Assembly: GCA_945907085.1 (NCBI GenBank)
Contig: CAMDSS010000019.1
Coordinates: 1 to 15,496 of the forward strand
DNA: 15,496 nt
Direction: 5' to 3'
Source: Cyanobium sp. NIES-981
GTDB lineage: Bacteria > Cyanobacteriota > Cyanobacteriia > PCC-6307 > Cyanobiaceae
Under the pieces are notes generated by a model. That model was not told the origin of the DNA and searched no databases. It saw only the letters and a program-made list of their open reading frames with translations. The position numbers were made by a program, and so were the translations under genes. Positions 6,985 to 12,631 of the stretch are shown piece by piece. Within the stretch, counting starts at the first letter, position 1; every line of letters begins with the position of its first letter.

Positions 6985-8122
6985 AAATCCGTTGAAGGGC
7001 TGCAACAACGGTGCTGGCGCTCACGTCATTGCGGATCTCGACGCTGCCGATGCCCGTGGGAAGCACAAAGCGCACCTGGCCATCCCGCACTTTCTTGTCA
7101 CCTTGGAGGCACTGCAGTACGGCTTGGGGATCGAGGTCGGGCCAGGCCATTGGCAGGCTAGCCGCGCCAATGACCGCCCGCTGACGGGCCTGGTCTTGGT
7201 CGCTCCAAAGCCCCATGGCCAGCGCTAGTTCTCCAGCTGCCACCATGCCGATCCCGACGGCCTCGCCGTGCAGGTAGGTGCCATAGCCGCAGAGGGCCTC
7301 GACCACATGGCCGAGGGTGTGGCCGTAGTTGAGGATTGCCCGCAGCCCCCCCTCCCGCTCGTCGGCCGCCACCACCTGGGCCTTGGCCTGGGCGGAGCGC
7401 TCCAGGATTTGCTGCAGCAGGGCGGGGCCCAGGGCCTGGCGGCTAGCCAGCCCCCCGGCTGGATCTGCCAGGGCAGCGGCTTCAAGGTCTGAGAACAACG
7501 TCCCATCGCCGATCACTCCGTACTTGATCACTTCGGCCATCCCGGCTCGAAATTCCCGCTCCGGGAGGGTGGCCAAGGTGAGCGGATCGATCAACACCAA
7601 CTTCGGTTGGTGGAAGGCACCAATGAGGTTCTTGCCTCCCGGGTGGTTGACACCCGTTTTGCCACCGATGGACGCGTCCACCATGGCGAGCAGGGTTGTT
7701 GGAACCTGAACCACGGCTATGCCCCTTAGCCAGCTGGCGGCCGCAAAACCGGCCATATCGCCCACCACACCGCCGCCAAGCGCCACGATCAGCGAACCCC
7801 GCTCCAGTTTTTGATCGAACGCCGCGTTGTGGATCAGGGCCACAGTGGCGGGCGTTTTCTGCTCCTCGCCGGCTTCGATCACCAACAACTGGCTAACAAA
7901 ACCCGCCTCTCTCAGGCTGGCAAGGGCGGCGGCGCCGTGGTGGGCGTTCACCACAGGATTGGTCACCACCAGAACCTTGGTACCGGGTTTCAGACCCTGG
8001 GCAGCCACCTGGGCTCCCAATTGGCCCAAGGCCCCTTCCCCGATCACGATCGGGTAGGGATTGGCGCTGAGCTCGACGCGAAAGGTTTGCAGGCAGGGGG
8101 TCAATGTCTTGGCCATGGTCAT
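6983..8122 (-). CDS. aroB: 3-dehydroquinate synthase
   Basis: AroB converts DAHP to 3-dehydroquinate, the second step of the shikimate pathway, in the cytosol using NAD and a divalent metal. From the ATG at 8122 the protein has 379 residues, normal for the family. Visible motifs are the NAD-binding GGGVVGDMAGFAA (about 116-128), VPTTLLAMVDASIGGKTGVN (140-159), NLIGAFHQP, the metal ligand E197 in FRAGMAEVIKYG, H268 and H272 in NYGHTLGH, and H285 in LHGEAVG. An in-frame ATG at 8116 is also possible, and one at 8146 would add eight residues but leave only 11 bases to the divergent permease gene. No aro operon partners are nearby, as is usual in cyanobacteria. Confidence 0.97.
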   Translation of the reverse strand: MTMAKTLTPCLQTFRVELSANPYPIVIGEGALGQLGAQVAAQGLKPGTKVLVVTNPVVNAHHGAAALASLREAGFVSQLLVIEAGEEQKTPATVALIHNAAFDQKLERGSLIVALGGGVVGDMAGFAAASWLRGIAVVQVPTTLLAMVDASIGGKTGVNHPGGKNLIGAFHQPKLVLIDPLTLATLPEREFRAGMAEVIKYGVIGDGTLFSDLEAAALADPAGGLASRQALGPALLQQILERSAQAKAQVVAADEREGGLRAILNYGHTLGHVVEALCGYGTYLHGEAVGIGMVAAGELALAMGLWSDQDQARQRAVIGAASLPMAWPDLDPQAVLQCLQGDKKVRDGQVRFVLPTGIGSVEIRNDVSASTVVAALQRI

Positions 8123-8157
8123 GGCCAAATCATGGCCCAGGCCCATAACCTGCAGCC

Positions 8158-9045
8158 ATGACTCAGCTTTCCAGCCACCGCAACCGCACGGCCTGGGGCT
8201 TCCTCTTCCCGGCCCTGCTGCTGGTGGGCCTCTCCGTGTTGATTCCGGCGGCGATGGCCCTGGTGATGAGCTTTACCCAGGCGGGCCTGGATGTGAGCGA
8301 ACCCCTGCGCTTTGTGGGCCTAGCGAATGTCCGCAGGCTCCTGGCCGACCCCATGTTCTTCAAGGTGGTGGGCACCACGCTCGTGTATCTGGTGGGGGTG
8401 GTGCCGCCGGTGGTGATTGGGGCCCTGTTCCTGGCCGTTCTGGTCAACCGCAAGTTGCCTGGAATTCACTGGTTCCGGGCCGCCTTCTATACCCCAGTAC
8501 TCGTTTCGATCGTGGTGGCGTCCATTGCGTTTCGCTGGCTGTATGCCGAAAACGGATTGATCAATGGCTGGTTGCTGGCGTTGCTGGGCGATCACTTCCA
8601 CCCGGTCGGCTTTCTCACTACCCCCTGGCTGGCCTTGCCCTCCGTGATGCTGGTGACCCTGTGGAAGGGGTTGGGCTACTACATGGTGATTTTTCTGGCT
8701 GGGCTGCAAGGCATCTCCCCCGATCTCTATGAGGCCGCTTCCCTCGATGGCAGTGAGGGTTGGCGCAAACACCTCGACATCACCCTGCCCCTACTGCGGC
8801 CCTACATCACCCTGGTGGCTGTAATTTCAGCGATTGCAGCCACCAAGGTGTTCGAGGAGGTCTACCTGATGACCCAGGGCGGACCGGCCGATTCCACCCG
8901 CACCCTGGTGTATTACGTATACGACCAGGCCTTCTCAGAACTCGAAATCAGCTACGCCTGCACCGTGGGATTGGCCCTGTTCCTGATTGTTTTGGTGCTC
9001 AGCCTGATTCGCTTTGCCTTCGCTGGCGACCGTGGTCTCACCTAA
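8158..9045 (+). CDS. ABC transporter permease, sugar type (MalF/UgpA-like)
   Basis: The 295-residue inner-membrane protein has six predicted hydrophobic segments (about 12-38, 71-97, 108-128, 157-183, 212-235 and 265-287). The EAA loop that contacts the ATPase is YEAASLDGSEGWRKHLDITL at 191-210, with the invariant glycine at 198. The segment MTQGGPADSTRTLVYYVYDQ is typical of MalF-type permeases of sugar or polyol importers. Such importers normally need a second permease, a binding protein and an ATPase; none is adjacent. In cyanobacteria one known system of this class is the glucosylglycerol/sucrose/trehalose Ggt importer, and this could be its GgtC-type subunit, but that is inference. The ATG at 8158 lies 35 bases from the divergent aroB start, so the two promoters probably overlap. 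Confidence 0.9.
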   Translation: MTQLSSHRNRTAWGFLFPALLLVGLSVLIPAAMALVMSFTQAGLDVSEPLRFVGLANVRRLLADPMFFKVVGTTLVYLVGVVPPVVIGALFLAVLVNRKLPGIHWFRAAFYTPVLVSIVVASIAFRWLYAENGLINGWLLALLGDHFHPVGFLTTPWLALPSVMLVTLWKGLGYYMVIFLAGLQGISPDLYEAASLDGSEGWRKHLDITLPLLRPYITLVAVISAIAATKVFEEVYLMTQGGPADSTRTLVYYVYDQAFSELEISYACTVGLALFLIVLVLSLIRFAFAGDRGLT

Positions 9046-9056
9046 CAAAACGCTCC

Positions 9057-9063
9057 AAGGAGG
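9057..9063 (+). promoter_or_regulatory. Strong Shine-Dalgarno AAGGAGG upstream of a 13-codon mini-ORF
   Basis: AAGGAGG lies 10 bases before an ATG at 9074 that opens a short frame, MADANLDDWHASR, ending with TGA at 9113-9115. The TTG start proposed for purK (9097) lies 33 bases from this ribosome site and inside the mini-ORF in another frame. The element is unusual for this window, where Shine-Dalgarno sequences are otherwise weak. It could be a leader peptide, a ribosome loading site for purK, or chance. Confidence 0.4.
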
Positions 9064-9096
9064 CACAGCCGGGATGGCGGATGCGAATCTGGATGA

Positions 9097-10269
9097 TTGG
9101 CACGCATCCCGTTGACTCCCCGGCAATCCATCGGTGTTGTGGGTGGCGGCCAGCTGGCCTGGATGTTGGCTGATGCGGCCAAGCAGCTTGGTATTGCCCT
9201 GCATGTTCAAACCCCTGGCCTGGCCGACCCCGCCATCCCAGCTGCGGCCTCCGTGGTGCAGGCCGGTTTGCGCGATCTGCCGGCCACCCGGGAACTGGCC
9301 CAGCGCTGCGATGCGATCACCTTTGAAAACGAGTGGATCGACATCCAGGGGCTAGAACCCCTCGCCATGGAGGGGGTGATGTTCACGCCAAGCCTCCAGG
9401 CCCTGGCCCCCTTGGTGTGCAAGCGCAGCCAGCGGCAGCTCTTGCAACGGCTCCACCTACCCACCCCAACCTGGGGCGACCTACCCGCCAACGGGGTGCT
9501 GCCTGAAGGCTTGGCCTTTCCCCTGATGGCGAAGGCCTCAACCGGGGGCTACGACGGCAAGGGCACCGCGCTGCTCAAGAGCCAGGCCGATCTCAATGCC
9601 CTGATCGCCCGGGTAGAGCCCAGCGATTGGATCCTTGAATCGTTCGTCGATTTCGAGCTGGAGCTATCCCAGTTGGCTTGCCGCGACCAACAGGGTGTCG
9701 TGCAGTGCTACCCCCTCGTGCAAACCCACCAGCACCATCAAGTCTGCGATTGGGTTCTGGCCCCTGCTTCCGCTCCCCATGCGGTTCAAGCGTTCTCCCG
9801 CAACATCGCCGCCTCCCTGCTCACCTCGCTCCAGTACGTGGGTGTGCTTTCCATTGAGTTGTTCTACGGACCCGCGGGTTTGCAGGTGAATGAAATCGCG
9901 CCCCGGACCCACAATTCCGGCCACGTCACCATCGAAGCTGCCCTGACCAGCCAGTTCGAGCAACAGGTGCGGATTGTGGCCGGTATGGAGATGGGGCCGG
10001 TGGGCCTCAAGGTGCCCGGCGCGTTGATGGTCAACCTGCTGGGTTTTGAGCACTCCCAATCCAATTACATCAGCCAAAGGGAGGCCCTCTCTGGGTTGCC
10101 GGCTGCCACGGTCCATTGGTACGGCAAACAGGGATCAAGCCCGGGCCGCAAGCTCGGCCACATCACCCTGGTGCTCGATGCTGAACTGGCCGAGCAGCGC
10201 CAACAGCAGGCGATGGACAGGTTGGAGCAGGTGCGCCGCATCTGGCCCCTGCTGGCCGTATCCGCCTAA
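9097..10269 (+). CDS. purK: N5-carboxyaminoimidazole ribonucleotide synthase
   Basis: PurK is the ATP-grasp enzyme that makes N5-CAIR from AIR, ATP and bicarbonate in purine synthesis; PurE then isomerises the product. The protein has 390 residues. The N-terminal dinucleotide-like loop is IGVVGGGQLAWMLADAA (12-28), followed by DAITFENEW (72-80), the ATP-grasp glycine loop AKASTGGYDGKG (145-156), and NEIAPRTHNSGHVTIEA (265-281), which carries metal- and substrate-binding residues. The start is uncertain: an in-frame TGA at 9094-9096 limits the frame, leaving TTG at 9097 or TTG at 9112; no in-frame ATG precedes the glycine loop. It follows the permease gene by 51 bases on the same strand and could share its transcript. 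Confidence 0.93.
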   Translation: MARIPLTPRQSIGVVGGGQLAWMLADAAKQLGIALHVQTPGLADPAIPAAASVVQAGLRDLPATRELAQRCDAITFENEWIDIQGLEPLAMEGVMFTPSLQALAPLVCKRSQRQLLQRLHLPTPTWGDLPANGVLPEGLAFPLMAKASTGGYDGKGTALLKSQADLNALIARVEPSDWILESFVDFELELSQLACRDQQGVVQCYPLVQTHQHHQVCDWVLAPASAPHAVQAFSRNIAASLLTSLQYVGVLSIELFYGPAGLQVNEIAPRTHNSGHVTIEAALTSQFEQQVRIVAGMEMGPVGLKVPGALMVNLLGFEHSQSNYISQREALSGLPAATVHWYGKQGSSPGRKLGHITLVLDAELAEQRQQQAMDRLEQVRRIWPLLAVSA

Positions 10270-10336
10270 ACTCGGTTTGGACTGCTGTGTTGGTGACTGC
10301 CTTTTACAGTTTTCTGATCTGACTCTCTTTCGACAT

Positions 10337-10406
10337 GGGGGGTCTGCAGCGACGGCAAAGTAAGCCGGCCTTGTAGCCGGAAATGGCGCCCCGCCTTTGA
10401 CCCCCC
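10337..10406. repeat. Nested inverted repeat, 70 bases
   Basis: A perfect 8-base outer inverted repeat (10337-10344 with 10399-10406) surrounds a perfect 5-base inner stem (10365-10369 with 10376-10380, loop CTTGTA). It is outside any supported gene. Either strand could fold if transcribed. Confidence 0.6.
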
Positions 10407-10464
10407 TTCTGGTTCTGCCAGGTCGAATACTGGGGCAAAACGGCACCGCGGTCCACCCTCTTCA

Positions 10465-10485
10465 CCCCCCCCTTGTGGAGGGGGG
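10465..10485. repeat. C6/G6 hairpin
   Basis: A run of eight C (10465-10472) is followed by TTGTGGA and six G (10480-10485), forming a stem of six G-C pairs with a seven-base loop. There is no T tract on the plus strand. Confidence 0.6.
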
Positions 10486-10501
10486 CAAACCATTCAGGGG
10501 C

Positions 10502-10537
10502 TTGATCAGAGGCCCTCGAACAGGGTCTCTGGATCAA
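10502..10537 (-). terminator. Long imperfect hairpin just past the nitroreductase gene
   Basis: TTGATCAGAGGCCCT (10502-10516) pairs with AGGGTCTCTGGATCAA (10522-10537) over 15 positions with one bulged base and one G-T pair, around a five-base loop CGAAC. The hairpin lies 10 bases past the minus-strand nitroreductase stop codon. It is well placed to end or protect that transcript, and could also act on purK read-through. No clear T tract follows it on either strand. Confidence 0.5.
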
Positions 10538-10547
10538 ACTCTCTAGA

Positions 10548-11207
10548 TCAGAGGTGTTCAATCAACTCTGTGGCCGTGTAACGCACCTTGGCCAGGCTGG
10601 CGTATTTATCGCTGTCATCCCTGTAGCCAGCAGCGCAAACCACGCAGCTGCGGTAGGGGCTGGCCTCCAGATTCAGAATCCGGTCGTATTCGGCCGGGGA
10701 AAAGCCTTCAATCGGGCAGGTGTCCACCCCCAAGAGGGCTGCTGCGACCATGAAGGTTCCCAGGGCGATATAAACCTGGTTGCTCGCCCACTGGCCAATG
10801 CTTTGGCTGCGCGGACCCTTGATGAGGTCTTTTTCGATCATGCCCCGGTAGAAGGCCAGGGATTCAGGCTCCACCCCCCGGGTTGCAGCCATGCAGTCGA
10901 TCAGCCGATCAGCTTCTGCTGTACCAATGGTTCGCTCGGCCAGCATCACCAGCAAATGCGAACAATCGGTGATTTGGCTTTGGTTCCAGGAATGGGGCCT
11001 CAACTCAGCCATGAGGGCCTTGTTGGTGATCACCAAAAATTTCCAGGGCTGGAGGCCGTAGCTGGACGGGCTTTGCACCAGGCTGTCCTCGAGGGTGGCC
11101 CAGGTGGTGCTTTCAATGCTGCGATTCGCGTCAAAGACCTTCGTGGCGTAGCGCCACTGCAGGGCTTCACCGATGGCGGTGCGGATCTCGGTGGTAGGAA
11201 TTGACAT
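10548..11207 (-). CDS. Nitroreductase-family NAD(P)H-dependent flavin oxidoreductase
   Basis: From the ATG at 11207 the protein has 219 residues, normal for the NfsB-like family. The FMN-binding pattern is visible: RYATKVFD (19-26), LEDSLVQSPSSYGLQPWKFLVI in the first third, and IKGPRSQSIGQWASNQVYIALGTFMVAAALLGVDTCPIEGF in the centre, ending with VVCAAGYRDDSDKYASLAKVR. The family reduces nitro compounds, quinones or flavins using FMN and NAD(P)H; the physiological substrate is unknown. A frame extension to 11276 was left out, because the added 23 residues do not resemble the family and overlap the start of the divergent gene. The chosen starts of the two divergent genes are 67 bases apart. 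Confidence 0.92.
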   Translation of the reverse strand: MSIPTTEIRTAIGEALQWRYATKVFDANRSIESTTWATLEDSLVQSPSSYGLQPWKFLVITNKALMAELRPHSWNQSQITDCSHLLVMLAERTIGTAEADRLIDCMAATRGVEPESLAFYRGMIEKDLIKGPRSQSIGQWASNQVYIALGTFMVAAALLGVDTCPIEGFSPAEYDRILNLEASPYRSCVVCAAGYRDDSDKYASLAKVRYTATELIEHL

Positions 11208-11274
11208 CCCGGCGATTTGGAGGTCCCCGCATTGTGGACTCCAGGCGTTGTTCCCCCAAGTGGTTCCAGCTGTC

Positions 11275-11670
11275 ATGGCTTCCTTTCAGCAGGCTTTTGT
11301 CCCCCTGCTTTCAGTGGCTCCAAGCCCGCTTTTCCCGAAGGCAAGGGCCCTGTATCTGAGCAAGTACCCCCTTGAGACCACCGCTAGCGAAAGCGAGATC
11401 CCCTTGGGACGGTTTCGCACCTTCCTAGTCAGCGAAGAAGTCCAGGAATCCGCTGCAGGGGTGTTGCGGGTTCGGGCCCAACAATTTGCGCTTGTGCATT
11501 GGCAGGCCCCCCAAACCAACGCCGAGGATTACCTCGCCTATCTCAATGAGCGCTGGGATGGGGCCCCCGATGGGGTGACCCTGGCGGAGCAGGCCTGGTT
11601 TCGCGATGGCGGCGCCTATGCCCTGTTTCATGCGCCGGCCGTTTACGAGAAAGCACTCTCATTGGCCTGA
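11275..11670 (+). CDS. 131-residue protein of unknown function
   Basis: The protein starts MASFQQAFVPLLSVAPSP and has no signal peptide or membrane span. It looks like a mixed alpha/beta soluble domain: RALYLSKYPLET, GRFRTFLVSEEVQESAAGVLRVRAQQFALVHWQ and ERWDGAPDGVTLAEQAWFRDGGAYALFHAP. I do not recognise a named family. ATG 11275 was chosen over the longer frame from 11173 because the extension would overlap the nitroreductase gene and reads like a shadow. The last 12 bases overlap the 3' end of the opposite DUF2103 gene. Confidence 0.7.
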   Translation: MASFQQAFVPLLSVAPSPLFPKARALYLSKYPLETTASESEIPLGRFRTFLVSEEVQESAAGVLRVRAQQFALVHWQAPQTNAEDYLAYLNERWDGAPDGVTLAEQAWFRDGGAYALFHAPAVYEKALSLA

Positions 11671-11943
11671 TGGGGCCAACTGATCAAGCCTTGCCTGCAA
11701 GGCTTCCCTGTCCATGGGTGTCACCACAAACACCTCCTGGGCGCTCGTTCCCAGCCGGGCCACCAGCTTGTGTCCGCCAGTGATCGGGGCTGACACCCTC
11801 AGCCGCAACAGCGGACTGCGTCCTTTCACCCTGCAGATCACCGCCGGTGTCACCGTGTCGATGCCTGGCACCTGGGCCAGGCGTTTGAGCAAGGGGATCA
11901 ATCCTTCGATGTAGGTGCTGTGGGTGATCACCACCCGTCCCAT
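11659..11943 (-). CDS. DUF2103 protein, predicted metal-binding
   Basis: The 94-residue protein matches the small DUF2103 family: MGRVVITHSTYIEGLIPLLK at the start, then IDTVTPAVICRVKG, LRLRVSAPITGGHKLVARLG and QEVFVVTP. Members are only predicted to bind metal; H8 and H58 are candidate ligands. The start is 9 bases past the clpS stop on the same strand, so both are probably on one transcript with clpS first. It converges on the unknown 131-residue gene with a 12-base overlap. Confidence 0.8.
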   Translation of the reverse strand: MGRVVITHSTYIEGLIPLLKRLAQVPGIDTVTPAVICRVKGRSPLLRLRVSAPITGGHKLVARLGTSAQEVFVVTPMDREALQARLDQLAPSGQ

Positions 11944-11952
11944 GGGGTTCTC

Positions 11953-12312
11953 CTAGGCGGGTTCGAGGGGGGCCATGGTGAGGCCCTCGGCCCCTAACTG
12001 CTGGTGGTACAGCTCGGCCTGTTCCTGGGGGCCACACCACACCACCGCAGAACCCTCGGAATCGATCTGGTGGGCCAAGTCCCAGGCCTGATCAGGTTGC
12101 ATCCCAGGGATGAAACGAACCAGGCACTCCACCACATGTTGGAACGTGTTCACGTCGTCGTTGAGCACAACGACTTTGAAGTTGGGATAGGTCTGACGAA
12201 CCCGTTGGCGCTCCTGAACGGCGGTCGGCGAGGAACTGGGGGCGCTACTGGGCGATGAACTGGTCAACGCTGGGGGGCTAACGGGCAGCCACCACACTAG
12301 GTAAAGTGCCAT
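11953..12312 (-). CDS. clpS: ClpS adaptor of the Clp protease
   Basis: ClpS binds the N-domain of the Clp ATPase and delivers proteins bearing destabilising N-terminal residues (N-degrons). The core is intact: YPNFKVVVLNDDVNTFQHVV (42-61) holds the N-D-D of the degron pocket, and WCGPQEQAELYHQQLGAEGL and TMAPLE match cyanobacterial ClpS. At the place of the usual pocket histidine (VHxxG in most ClpS) this protein has IDSEG, with D84. The first 35 residues are a serine/proline-rich tail. ATG 12312 gives a hydrophobic MALYLVWWLPV start; an in-frame GTG at 12297 is a plausible alternative and would leave more promoter room before petN. Only 20 bases separate the clpS ATG from the divergent petN ATG. 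The DUF2103 gene follows 9 bases downstream. Confidence 0.93.
   Translation of the reverse strand: MALYLVWWLPVSPPALTSSSPSSAPSSSPTAVQERQRVRQTYPNFKVVVLNDDVNTFQHVVECLVRFIPGMQPDQAWDLAHQIDSEGSAVVWCGPQEQAELYHQQLGAEGLTMAPLEPA
12298..12307 (+). promoter_or_regulatory. Possible -10 element of petN
   Basis: TAGGTAAAGT includes TAAAGT (12302-12307), a four-of-six match to the -10 consensus, 25 bases before the petN ATG. It lies inside the first codons of clpS if that gene starts at 12312. No -35 match is visible at the right distance. Confidence 0.25.
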
Positions 12313-12332
12313 CAGAAACTGAACTGCGAGCC

Positions 12333-12434
12333 ATGTTGATCACCGCCGGTTGGGCATCCCTGGCCGCCCTGTTCACGTTTTCAATCGCGATGGTTGTCTG
12401 GGGCCGCCACGGCGACAACAGCATCAAGTTCTGA
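12333..12434 (+). CDS. petN: Cytochrome b6f complex subunit PetN
   Basis: This is a 33-residue single-span thylakoid protein: MLITAGWASLAALFTFSIAM continuing into VVWGRHGDNSIKF. The W-A-x-L-x-x-x-F-T-F-S-x-x-x-V-V-W-G-R pattern is diagnostic of PetN (subunit VIII), a small essential subunit of the cytochrome b6f complex that carries electrons from plastoquinol to plastocyanin or cytochrome c6. The length is the usual size for picocyanobacteria. It is divergent from clpS and is followed after 33 bases by another short membrane ORF. Confidence 0.93.
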   Translation: MLITAGWASLAALFTFSIAMVVWGRHGDNSIKF

Positions 12435-12467
12435 TCGACCTGGGCCAAACCGTCTTGATGCACTGTT

Positions 12468-12620
12468 TTGGCTGAATTCCCTCTCTCCAATTCCCAGCTC
12501 CTTGCGGGCCTTGCAACCCTGTTGCTGGTCTTCGTGAGTGGCGGGGTGATCTACCTCTCGACCGTCGAGTGGCGCGACCGTCGTCGTCGACATGCGGCCG
12601 GTAAGCCGCGGCGCTCTTGA
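12468..12620 (+). CDS. 50-residue single-span membrane protein, unknown function
   Basis: The frame opens after a TGA at 12456-12458 and gives MAEFPLSNSQLLAGLATLLL, then VFVSGGVIYLSTVEWRDRRR and a basic tail RHAAGKPRRS. One hydrophobic segment (about 10-30) is followed by a strongly basic end, the layout of a small membrane protein with its C-terminus on the cytoplasmic side. The start would be TTG at 12468; no ATG is available. The stop TGA (12618-12620) lies 11 bases before the ATG of the next gene. The composition and the coding-like pattern filling the gap between petN and the next gene argue for a real gene. The IYLSTVEWRDRRRR block looks like one I associate with short cyanobacterial membrane proteins, but I cannot name a family. 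Confidence 0.6.
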   Translation: MAEFPLSNSQLLAGLATLLLVFVSGGVIYLSTVEWRDRRRRHAAGKPRRS

Positions 12621-12631
12621 TTTCCCAGTCC

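Larger units (their letters stand above)
10270..10547. other. 278-base non-coding region rich in inverted repeats
   Basis: It lies between the convergent purK and nitroreductase genes. GGGGGGTC (10337-10344) is complementary to GACCCCCC (10399-10406) and encloses a smaller stem, CCGGC (10365-10369) with GCCGG (10376-10380). A second C-run (10465-10472) faces GGGGGG (10480-10485). CCCCCCTTCTGG (10401-10412) and CCCCCCTTGTGG (10467-10478) are near copies. A long imperfect hairpin follows at 10502-10537. Short open frames on both strands here have no recognisable protein features. It may be a structured RNA, a dispersed palindromic repeat, or a compound terminator. Confidence 0.6.

Noticed and set aside
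8061..8732. 223-codon plus-strand frame across the aroB start and the permease gene
   Set aside because: It lies out of frame with the well-supported permease and its sequence is glycine/proline/arginine-rich shadow.
10381..10460. Possible tRNA-like fold around GGTTCTGCCAGGTCGAATAC
   Set aside because: The GGTCGAAT piece recalls a T-loop, but no acceptor stem, anticodon arm or correct spacing could be built on either strand.
10504..10554. GATCAGAGG direct repeat as attachment site or element boundary
   Set aside because: Only nine bases long, 42 bases apart, and no integrase or cargo is present; it is explained by the local hairpins.
11173..11274. Extension of the 131-residue protein to 11173
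   Set aside because: The added 34 residues overlap the nitroreductase 5' end and its spacer and show no protein-like pattern.
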